A DNA stretch of 64,000 nt from Mucilaginibacter auburnensis. GTDB taxonomy: Bacteria; Bacteroidota; Bacteroidia; Sphingobacteriales; Sphingobacteriaceae. The DNA is taken from NCBI RefSeq assembly GCF_002797815.1, contig NZ_PGFJ01000002.1:1426001-1490000 (forward strand), given 5' to 3'. Positions 1 to 6,711 of the stretch are shown here, in pieces (positions within the stretch are counted from its first letter, which is position 1; every line of letters begins with the position of its first letter). The translations under genes and the position numbers were made by a program. The notes under the pieces are model-generated. The model was not told where the DNA came from. It worked only from the letters and a program-made list of their open reading frames with translations, and searched no databases.

Positions 1-163
1 CAACAGAACCAACCGGCTCACCAATGGCCGAAGCAGGGATTGATCGTCCGGCTTTTTCCAGATCAGCTTTAGTAATGGTAATGTTAGACGTATTAATTTG
101 CCCGAATAGCGGTCCGGCTATTAGGATAAATAAAATTACTTTAAGTATAACTGGCTTTATCAT
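1..163 (-). CDS. N-terminal part of an unknown secreted protein (cut by window edge)
   Basis: Reading leftward from an ATG at 163, 54 codons stay open to the window edge. The product begins with a Lys residue and a hydrophobic stretch (VILKVILFILIAGPLFG) that looks like a cleavable signal peptide ending near GQ. The visible mature part is short and polar and I do not recognise a family. The gene is divergent from the small gene at 300, so the 136 bases between them should hold both promoters. Only the signal peptide and export are supported; the function cannot be told from this fragment. Confidence 0.6.
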   Translation of the reverse strand, partial: MIKPVILKVILFILIAGPLFGQINTSNITITKADLEKAGRSIPASAIGEPVGSV

Positions 164-299
164 GATCAGGATGGAATTGATTTGTAGCTACTAATGTATA
201 GCTTTTTATAAAGACTTTAAATGTCTATTACAAGCCGAAGGATCCGGGTAATTATTACTTAGATTTTATCTTTAAGGTTAAATTTCATAACTTGCAAAT

Positions 300-671
300 A
301 TGGCAATAAGCAAGAAACAACAACTGAAGGTTCTTCTGCTACTGGCAGGATACCTTTTTGTTGTGCTTAACCATATCTATTTTGTTAAACCCGAAAAGTA
401 TAGCTTTGCAAAATTTGGCCTTAAGATTAATAGGATAACTCCCAAGAATAATGACAAACCGGGCAGCGATGTTACAGGCCTTAAAAAGATCTACAAAACT
501 ACTGTTAACCGCAATGCCTCTAATTTAATAGCCAAAGCTTTACACAAACTGTATGTAGCCGAACTTTTGTTCGATGCATCAGCGGTTGTAACAGGAAATT
601 CAGAGTTAAAACCCTCCACCATTCCGGTTTACAACTTGCCGGTAAAACGCTCCTACCATTTAAGGATTTGA
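300..671 (+). CDS. Small membrane-anchored protein of unknown function (123 aa)
   Basis: An uninterrupted 123-residue reading frame starts at an ATG. Residues about 9-28 form one hydrophobic segment (LKVLLLLAGYLFVVLNHIYF) after a basic start, so the product is probably an inner-membrane-anchored or exported protein. The rest is polar and Lys-rich, with no motif I recognise. It stands alone between a divergent gene and another small gene 131 bases downstream. Codon use looks like its neighbours. It could be a lineage-specific protein; being a chance frame is less likely given its length and the membrane segment. Confidence 0.55.
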   Translation: MAISKKQQLKVLLLLAGYLFVVLNHIYFVKPEKYSFAKFGLKINRITPKNNDKPGSDVTGLKKIYKTTVNRNASNLIAKALHKLYVAELLFDASAVVTGNSELKPSTIPVYNLPVKRSYHLRI

Positions 672-802
672 TTAATTTACGGAACTCATAACCCAACTTT
701 ATCCAGTTTTAAAGGATCTCCCTCTTTATTAATTAATGTTTAACACTCCGGTAATTTGGCCTGATTATATTTAGGCTGTTCGGATTTTAAAATGATTTTT
801 TT

Positions 803-994
803 ATGCGTATTGTAGAGAAACTTGTAGAAGGACTTGAGCTTAAATACATTGGCAAAGCATTTGCCGGGCTTAATGAATATGAACCGTTTGTTATTTTTTT
901 AGGATACGACTCACCGGGATGGTCAAACATCTGGGTTAAACACAACGGAAAAAACATCCTCACATCTATATTTGATGTAGCCGTGCAACGGTGA
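803..994 (+). CDS. Small soluble protein of unknown function (63 aa)
   Basis: A 63-residue frame begins at an ATG and ends just before a strong terminator hairpin, which supports it being a real transcription unit. The protein has no membrane segment and mixes acidic, aromatic and hydrophobic residues (for example YDSPGWSNIWVKH), consistent with a small folded domain. I do not recognise a family. Confidence 0.5.
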   Translation: MRIVEKLVEGLELKYIGKAFAGLNEYEPFVIFLGYDSPGWSNIWVKHNGKNILTSIFDVAVQR

Positions 995-998
995 TCAC

Positions 999-1038
999 AA
1001 AAAAGCGCCCTGCAAAAATTCCTGCAGGGCGCTTTTTT
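999..1038. terminator. Bidirectional rho-independent terminator
   Basis: A perfect 16-base inverted repeat (999-1014 with 1023-1038) has a GC-rich core GCGCCCTGCA, flanked by A6 on one side and T6 on the other. It lies between convergent genes (the 63-aa gene on + and the M56 gene on -), so it can end transcripts from both sides. Confidence 0.9.
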
Positions 1039-1080
1039 ATCAACTCCAGTTATTTAATCATTTTGTTGATTTTTAGATGC

Positions 1081-2913
1081 TTATTCATACTTCACACCAT
1101 CAACATACATTAAAGGCTTGCTGTTAACGTTGCTGCTGCCGCCCGGCTTTTGTGCGTAAGCAATAACGGGAGTTTCGCCAAAAGCATTGCTTGTTTGTGC
1201 ATCGTCAAACGCTATTCTGAAATCAATAGGGATGGTATATTGCACCCTTACCGACCGCCCGTTTTGAAAGCCGGGTGTCCATCTTGGCGAGTTGGCAATA
1301 ACCCTAATGGCTTCTTCTTTAAACTCATCACTTGGCCCCCTTAAAGCCTTAATTTCTGAAAGCTGCCCATCGGCACCCACAATAAAAGTCACAAATACTT
1401 TTCCTTGTAAGCCCCTGCTGCGCATCTCTGCCGGGAATTTAAGGTTTTTGGTTAAATAACGTCCAAATGCTGCCATGCCACCGGGGAACTCAGGCGATTT
1501 TTCAACGCTTGTAAATACTTTATCATTAGGCAAGGCATCCTCATCTGATAGTACGAAGTTAATTGGCACCGTGTATTGGGTTCTTACTTTAGTTCCGTTT
1601 TGAACACCCGGATCCCATTTTGGTGAGTTACTGATCAAACGCACGCCTTCAGCATTCAGGTCTGCAGAAGGGCCGCGCACTGCGCGAATATCTGAAAGTG
1701 AGCCATCGGCTTCTACAACAAAAGTTACAAAAACCTTACCCTGTACCCCATCCTCTCTGCTTTGAGCCGGGTACTTAACGTTTTCAGACAGATATTTGCC
1801 AAGGGCTGGTAAACCACCGGGAAATGCCGGCGCCTGCTCCACCGAAACAAACACTTTGTTATCAGCCACAAGTTCTTCAACCGTCATATTCTTGTAGGCT
1901 TCCTGCTTTAGGTTGTAATTACCATAATAGCCTTTAGCGCTTACTGCAGGCAATACCACCGGTGGCGGAATCTCGTCATTAAACTCGTCGGGGGTAATTT
2001 CGGCGTGGTCGCTTATGCCCTCAACTACTTCGGCAACATCAGCCTGTAAAACCTTTTTAACACCATTATTAATGCTTGTTACTGCGGTACTATTATTCAC
2101 CGTTGCCGATGAAAGTATCATCATTAATATAAATAAGGGAGCCGACAGGCAATATTTAAAAAGCATTATTCGGTGCGACCTGCTTTTTTGCAGCATCATG
2201 ATACGCTTTTTAAGCATACTCTGGCTGTAAAACGGATTAGCAAGACGATGCACCGGGACATCAAAAGTTTGACTTAGCAGCAGCAGCGCATAGTCGGCCT
2301 TGTCAGTACCACTGCTTATCACCTGCATATCTGCAATGTACTCGTGAATGTATTTGATGGCAAAACGGTACAGGTAAACCACCGGATTAAACCAGTTAAT
2401 GATCATTACCGTTTCAATGATCATTACATCAACCGAGTGCCATTGTTTGGCGTGTACCTGTTCGTGGTTAGCAATGGCCTCATGTTCTGCTGCCTCTTTA
2501 CCTAAACTTATTTTTTTGAAGAAAGAGTAGGCAGCCGAAGGAGATGGCTTTTCAATTTGCTTTTTAAGCACAATTAACTGCCATAACAAACGCAAGGTTA
2601 GAAATAAGGTAACTATTATGTATAAACCAGTTACCATATGCCCTATGGTAACAGAGGGAGCTACAGATTTTGAGCTGTAAACTACAAACTCAGCTCCTGC
2701 ACTATACAGTGATGATTGGACTTGTTTAGTAATAAACAGATTCTTAACCCATTCTGCTTGTATAAGTGGTATGGCGAAAGACAATAGCGACGCCGCCACC
2801 AGGTATATTCTGTTGAGCTGGAAAAAAGTTTCACGTCGCAAAAGCAACGCGTAAAAGGCAAAAAACAGTAGCAGGTAAAAGTTTACCAACAATAAATAAT
2901 GCCACCAGCTCAT
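1081..2913 (-). CDS. M56 (BlaR1-like) membrane metallopeptidase with two TonB C-terminal domains
   Basis: The 610-residue protein starts with hydrophobic segments near residues 6-25, 36-52 and 93-116. These are followed by the zinc site HEQVH (150-154), a second element HEYIAD (190-195), and a further membrane segment near 250-272. This is the arrangement of M56 / BlaR1 proteins, which sense a signal and cleave or inactivate a BlaI repressor. The C-terminal half holds two copies of a TonB C-terminal domain (about 360-455 and 478-570), each with the pattern FPGG..AL..YL...KYP, then QGKVFV.F.V, then an RGPS segment. A periplasmic location for that part is inferred. Its gene is 5 bases downstream of the BlaI-like gene, so the two are an operon. 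The signal it senses is not known. Confidence 0.88.
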   Translation of the reverse strand: MSWWHYLLLVNFYLLLFFAFYALLLRRETFFQLNRIYLVAASLLSFAIPLIQAEWVKNLFITKQVQSSLYSAGAEFVVYSSKSVAPSVTIGHMVTGLYIIVTLFLTLRLLWQLIVLKKQIEKPSPSAAYSFFKKISLGKEAAEHEAIANHEQVHAKQWHSVDVMIIETVMIINWFNPVVYLYRFAIKYIHEYIADMQVISSGTDKADYALLLLSQTFDVPVHRLANPFYSQSMLKKRIMMLQKSRSHRIMLFKYCLSAPLFILMMILSSATVNNSTAVTSINNGVKKVLQADVAEVVEGISDHAEITPDEFNDEIPPPVVLPAVSAKGYYGNYNLKQEAYKNMTVEELVADNKVFVSVEQAPAFPGGLPALGKYLSENVKYPAQSREDGVQGKVFVTFVVEADGSLSDIRAVRGPSADLNAEGVRLISNSPKWDPGVQNGTKVRTQYTVPINFVLSDEDALPNDKVFTSVEKSPEFPGGMAAFGRYLTKNLKFPAEMRSRGLQGKVFVTFIVGADGQLSEIKALRGPSDEFKEEAIRVIANSPRWTPGFQNGRSVRVQYTIPIDFRIAFDDAQTSNAFGETPVIAYAQKPGGSSNVNSKPLMYVDGVKYE

Positions 2914-2918
2914 AACAA

Positions 2919-3290
2919 TTATTTGCTTTTAAGTTTCTCAATTAGTTTGAGTATCTCATCGGCCTCTTTAAGGTCAATTTTCTCTTTTTTAACAAAGTAC
3001 GAGAACATGTGCTGTACCGAGTTATCAAAATAACCACTCATCAATTTATCAGTAGCAAAGTTTTGATACTGCTCTTTACTTATTACAGGGTAATACTCAT
3101 GGCTTTTGCCATAAGCATTATGGCTCACAAACCCCTTCGTCTCCAGTATCCTGATGATGGTTGATACAGTATTATAAGCTGGTTTAGGCTCAGGCAGTAA
3201 TTCAATTACATCCTTAACAAAACCTTTTTCAAGTTGCCATAAAATTTGCATCAATTGTTCCTCAGCGCGTGTCAGTTCTTTAATTTCCAT
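2919..3290 (-). CDS. BlaI/MecI family transcriptional repressor
   Basis: The 123-residue protein matches the BlaI/MecI/CopY family in length and layout. It has an N-terminal winged helix (LTRAEEQLMQILW, then YNTVSTIIRILETKGFV) and a C-terminal helical dimerisation part (residues about 80-123). Family members bind a palindromic operator as dimers and are inactivated by proteolysis from an M56 partner, which here is the next gene. The upstream region contains a palindrome (3341-3357) repeated exactly upstream of the TonB-domain gene at 3866, suggesting autoregulation and joint control. Assignment to beta-lactam resistance is not supported; in Bacteroidota such pairs have other, mostly unknown, targets. 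Confidence 0.93.
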   Translation of the reverse strand: MEIKELTRAEEQLMQILWQLEKGFVKDVIELLPEPKPAYNTVSTIIRILETKGFVSHNAYGKSHEYYPVISKEQYQNFATDKLMSGYFDNSVQHMFSYFVKKEKIDLKEADEILKLIEKLKSK

Positions 3291-3340
3291 GATTTTTTTA
3301 AGTTAACTTTTATTAGCGGGGTATTAGCTAAATATTCTGT

Positions 3341-3357
3341 TAACGAATTTATTAGTT
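3341..3357. promoter_or_regulatory. Candidate BlaI-type operator upstream of the repressor gene
   Basis: The 17-mer TAACGAATTTATTAGTT lies 51 bases upstream of the BlaI-like start codon. Its last 16 bases are an imperfect palindrome of the form AACNAAT-NN-ATTNGTT (12 of 16 positions symmetric). The identical 17-mer occurs at 3895-3911. Binding by the BlaI-like protein is inferred from position, symmetry and duplication. Confidence 0.6.
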
Positions 3358-3428
3358 AAAATTGACAAATGCAACTCCAATTTATTTGAAGTTGCATTTG
3401 TACAGATAAAAGCTTAGGTTTTAATTTT

Positions 3429-3866
3429 TCAAGATTCATTCATTACAAAGTTGATCGGCACTGTAAACTCTACTCTTACCGGCTTGCCTTTTTGTTTACC
3501 GGCTACCCAATTAGGCGAAGCCTTCATCACCCTAACTCCTTCTGCAATTAATGTTTTAGAGGGTCCGCGTAAGGCTTTTACATTTGATACTTTACCATTT
3601 GTTTCAACGATAAATGACACAAATACTTTTCCCTGTACGTTATTCTCCCTATCAGCAGCCGGATATTTTACTGCTGACGCAAGGTATTTGCCCAATGCCT
3701 CTAACCCGCCCGGAAATGAAGGAGCAGTATCTACAGATGTATAAACATTTCCTTTTTTTTGCGGAGGTTTAGGTGCATCCGGCTTTTTTGACTGCGCATT
3801 GGCGCTAAATGCGAGTCCTGTTGCACATACCAACGCAATTGCAACCGCTTTTTTTAATCTTCTCAT
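3429..3866 (-). CDS. Secreted stand-alone TonB C-terminal domain protein
   Basis: The 145-residue product has a signal peptide (basic start, hydrophobic core, cleavage near SANAQ at about 25), a Lys/Pro-rich linker (about 26-40) and one TonB C-terminal domain (about 45-143). It shares the FPGGLEALGKYL, QGKVFVSF and ALRGPS segments with the two domains of the M56 protein. It lacks the usual N-terminal membrane anchor of TonB, so it may be periplasmic rather than an energy transducer. It lies 138 bases upstream of the BlaI-like gene, in the same direction but with its own promoter region carrying the shared operator. A duplicate of the M56 tail acting as target, decoy or sensor is inference. 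Confidence 0.85.
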   Translation of the reverse strand: MRRLKKAVAIALVCATGLAFSANAQSKKPDAPKPPQKKGNVYTSVDTAPSFPGGLEALGKYLASAVKYPAADRENNVQGKVFVSFIVETNGKVSNVKALRGPSKTLIAEGVRVMKASPNWVAGKQKGKPVRVEFTVPINFVMNES

Positions 3867-3894
3867 ATTGTTAATTTTTAGTTCGTTAAATCTA

Positions 3895-3911
3895 TAACGA
3901 ATTTATTAGTT
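3895..3911. promoter_or_regulatory. Second copy of the candidate BlaI-type operator
   Basis: This is an exact copy of the 17-base sequence at 3341-3357, located 29 bases upstream of the start codon of the TonB-domain gene. An adjoining inverted repeat TTCGTTA / TAACGAA (3882-3888 and 3895-3901, six bases apart) overlaps it and adds a further half-site. The placement fits a repressor site over the promoter. Confidence 0.6.
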
Positions 3912-3997
3912 TGAAATGAAATTTACAACTATTTTTTTAGTTATTTTAAAATGCAAACATTTAGCCCTAAGTTTCGCTTTCTATCCAATACCTATTT

Positions 3998-5401
3998 ATG
4001 GAGATAATTTTTCACGGAGCTGCACGCAACGTTACCGGCAGCAAACATTTAATAAAACTTGATAACGGCACATCCATACTGCTTGATTGCGGTATGTTTC
4101 AGGGATTAGGCGAAGATACCGATGGCCTGAATGAACATTTTGGTTTTAACCCTTTAAAGGTAGACTACCTTATTCTGTCGCATGCGCACATTGACCACTG
4201 CGGTTTGATACCGCGCCTGGTAGCCGAAGGCTTTAAAGGCACCATATTTTGCACACCGGCTACAATGGACCTTGCACGGATACTATTAATGGATTCGGCA
4301 CACATTCAAATGCAGGATGTGGAGTACAGCAACAAACATCGCGAGCGTAAAGGGCTGCCCCTGCTTGAACCTTTGTATACGGATGAGCAAGCTATGGAGG
4401 CACTCCGTTTATTTAAAATAGTTGAATATGGAGAGCACTATGCCATTACGCCCGAGATAAAATTTCATCTTACTGATGCGGGACACATTTTAGGCAGCGC
4501 GGCTGTGCATTTGGTAATTAATGAAAATGGCAAGGAAACGCGTATTACTTTTAGTGGCGATGTTGGCCGTTATGGCGATCTGCTGTTGAAAAATCCACAG
4601 CGTTTTCCGCAGGCCGACTACATTTTAATGGAGTCTACCTACGGCGATTCATTACATAAAGATATTGGCCCTATTGAAGATGCCTTGCTGGATATAATTA
4701 AGCAAACCTGTTTGGTAAAAAAAGGCAAGCTCATTATTCCAGCGTTTAGCGTGGGCCGCACGCAGGAGCTTCTATATGCTCTAAACGGCCTGGAGCTGAA
4801 GGGCGTATTGCCCGATGTGCCTTATTATGTGGATAGTCCGCTATCAGAAAAAGCTACGCAAGTAATTAAAAGTCACCCGGAGGTGTATAATAACGGCGTT
4901 AAGGAAGTGATGAAAATAGACGCAGATCCGTTTGCTTTTAAAGGATTAAGCTTTGTGCCATCTACCGAAGCATCCATCGCCTTAAATAAAGATGACCGCC
5001 CCTGCGTTGTAATCTCAGCATCGGGCATGGCCGAGGCAGGCCGGATAAAGCACCATATAAAATATGCTATTGAAAATCCTAAAAACACTATTTTAATGGT
5101 AGGCTATTGCGAACCCAACTCGTTAGGCGGGCGTTTGCTGCGTGGCGAAAAGGTGGTGCATATTTTTGGTGATGAATATGATGTAAAAGCTGAAGTAGCG
5201 GAGATACGCTCTATGAGTGCCCATGGCGATTATGAGGACTTGCTGCATTTTTTAAAATGCCAGGACCCTACTAAAGTGCGTACACTGTTTTTAGTACATG
5301 GCGAATATGAGGTACAGCAGCATTTTGCTGAAAGGCTAAAAGCCAACGGCTTTGCACACGTAGAGATACCACATCAGCATCAAAAGGTAGTGTTGGAGTA
5401 A
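3998..5401 (+). CDS. Beta-CASP metallo-beta-lactamase fold RNA-processing-type hydrolase
   Basis: The 467-residue protein has the metallo-beta-lactamase signature HAHIDH at residues 62-67 and a further metal-site stretch DAGHILGS near 161-168. A beta-CASP region follows (for example ISASGMAEAGRIKHH), and a C-terminal RNA-specificity segment carries MSAHGDYEDLL and LVHGE. This layout is that of the CPSF73/Int11-like bacterial family, close in length (about 450-470). Members act on RNA as zinc-dependent endo- or exonucleases in the cytoplasm. It is a single gene between the TonB-domain gene (divergent) and a hairpin repeat. The substrate is not determined by sequence. Confidence 0.88.
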   Translation: MEIIFHGAARNVTGSKHLIKLDNGTSILLDCGMFQGLGEDTDGLNEHFGFNPLKVDYLILSHAHIDHCGLIPRLVAEGFKGTIFCTPATMDLARILLMDSAHIQMQDVEYSNKHRERKGLPLLEPLYTDEQAMEALRLFKIVEYGEHYAITPEIKFHLTDAGHILGSAAVHLVINENGKETRITFSGDVGRYGDLLLKNPQRFPQADYILMESTYGDSLHKDIGPIEDALLDIIKQTCLVKKGKLIIPAFSVGRTQELLYALNGLELKGVLPDVPYYVDSPLSEKATQVIKSHPEVYNNGVKEVMKIDADPFAFKGLSFVPSTEASIALNKDDRPCVVISASGMAEAGRIKHHIKYAIENPKNTILMVGYCEPNSLGGRLLRGEKVVHIFGDEYDVKAEVAEIRSMSAHGDYEDLLHFLKCQDPTKVRTLFLVHGEYEVQQHFAERLKANGFAHVEIPHQHQKVVLE

Positions 5402-5414
5402 AATCAGTAACGTT

Positions 5415-5458
5415 GCGTTGTGCAGTGATTCGCTAAAAAGTGCATCACTGCACAACGC
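5415..5458. repeat. Perfect 15-base inverted repeat between two plus-strand genes
   Basis: GCGTTGTGCAGTGAT at 5415-5429 is the exact reverse complement of 5444-5458, with a 14-base loop. No T-run follows on either strand, so it is not a classical terminator. It may stabilise the mRNA 3' end or be a REP-like element. Confidence 0.75.
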
Positions 5459-5515
5459 TTAAAACCAGTAATCGGCATTAAAATAAAATTGTAGCTTTAC
5501 CTAAACCAATAAACA

Positions 5516-6619
5516 ATGCCCGTAGCTACAAAAACCCGCCTGCTCTCGCTCGATGTATTTCGGGGTGCAACGGTCGCTGCCATGATATTGGTAAACAATC
5601 CCGGCGACTGGGGGCACATTTATGAGCCGTTGGAGCACTCTGCCTGGAACGGCTGCACTCCTACCGATCTGATCTTTCCTTTCTTCCTATTCATAGTAGG
5701 TGTATCCGTCGTATACGCCATGGAAAGTAAAGCTGAGGTAAAAACCAATCACTCAAAAATGCTGTGGAGCGCCTTGAGGCGTATGGTGATACTCATTGCC
5801 ATAAGCCTGATAACGCAATTGCTGTTTCATCCGGGTTTTGCGCATCTGCGTTTTCCGGGAGTACTACAACGCATTGGTGTGGTGTATTTCATCGGCACTG
5901 TACTCTTTATTAAAACAAGCCAGAGAACGCGGGATGTGCTCTTTGCCGTCTTGCTGACAGGCTATTATATTGTAATGGTGTGGATACCAGTACCCGATAC
6001 CGGCAAACCCAGCCTCGACCCCGAAACCAATATGGGCGCCTGGGTTGACCGGGTGGTGTTCTCTACCAACCACTTGTGGTCTGAATCAAAAACCTGGGAT
6101 CCGGAAGGTTTACTGGGTACGCTACCTGCCATTGCTACCTGTTTGTTTGGTATACGAGTAGGTAGTTGGTTAAAACGCAAAGACCGCGACGATGCTGTTA
6201 AAGTAAGCTGGCTGTTTACTTATGGTATAGTAGCAATAATTGTTGGTTTAGTGTGGGGCTTGTTCTTTCCTATTAACAAAGCTTTATGGACCAGTTCCTT
6301 TGTGTTATATACGGGCGGTTGGGCTACGGTTACTTTGGCTTTGTGCTATTGGGTGATAGACGTGCACGGCCATAAAAATATTGCCACATTTTTTGTTCCA
6401 CTTGGGGTAAATGCCATAACTGCTTATGTACTGTCAAGCTACATTCCGCACTACATTACTAACAAGCCTTATTTTGGTGGTAAAAGCCTGTACAAAGTTT
6501 TATTTGAACCTTACTTTCAGTTGTATGTTGGCTCGGCGCTTAGCGGGCTGTTATTGGTGTTTATTATATGGGGTTTAATGTACATTTTGTACAGGCGTAA
6601 AATTGTGATAAAGGTTTAA
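5516..6619 (+). CDS. DUF5009 / heparan-alpha-glucosaminide N-acetyltransferase-like membrane protein
   Basis: The 367-residue protein begins with the family signature SLDVFRGATVAAMILVN followed by HSAWNGCTPTDLIFPFFLF. This is typical of the bacterial relatives of human HGSNAT (NagX/DUF5009 group). About ten hydrophobic segments span the length, ending in a basic tail (YRRKIVIKV). Family members transfer acetyl or acyl groups onto sugars across the inner membrane, and a histidine in the first periplasmic part is thought to carry the acyl group; the HSAWNG histidine is the visible candidate. It stands alone here, so the sugar substrate is unknown. Confidence 0.85.
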   Translation: MPVATKTRLLSLDVFRGATVAAMILVNNPGDWGHIYEPLEHSAWNGCTPTDLIFPFFLFIVGVSVVYAMESKAEVKTNHSKMLWSALRRMVILIAISLITQLLFHPGFAHLRFPGVLQRIGVVYFIGTVLFIKTSQRTRDVLFAVLLTGYYIVMVWIPVPDTGKPSLDPETNMGAWVDRVVFSTNHLWSESKTWDPEGLLGTLPAIATCLFGIRVGSWLKRKDRDDAVKVSWLFTYGIVAIIVGLVWGLFFPINKALWTSSFVLYTGGWATVTLALCYWVIDVHGHKNIATFFVPLGVNAITAYVLSSYIPHYITNKPYFGGKSLYKVLFEPYFQLYVGSALSGLLLVFIIWGLMYILYRRKIVIKV

Positions 6620-6711
6620 GTGCCAATTTGTAAAAAAGCCGCTGTTAAAAATAATTTTTACCTAACCCTTTCGTTTTTGCATCTTTAGCCCTAATTATTT
6701 TAAACTTTGAT

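Noticed and set aside
5415..5458. The 15-bp hairpin as a rho-independent terminator
   Set aside because: No T-run follows on either strand; it is kept as a repeat only.
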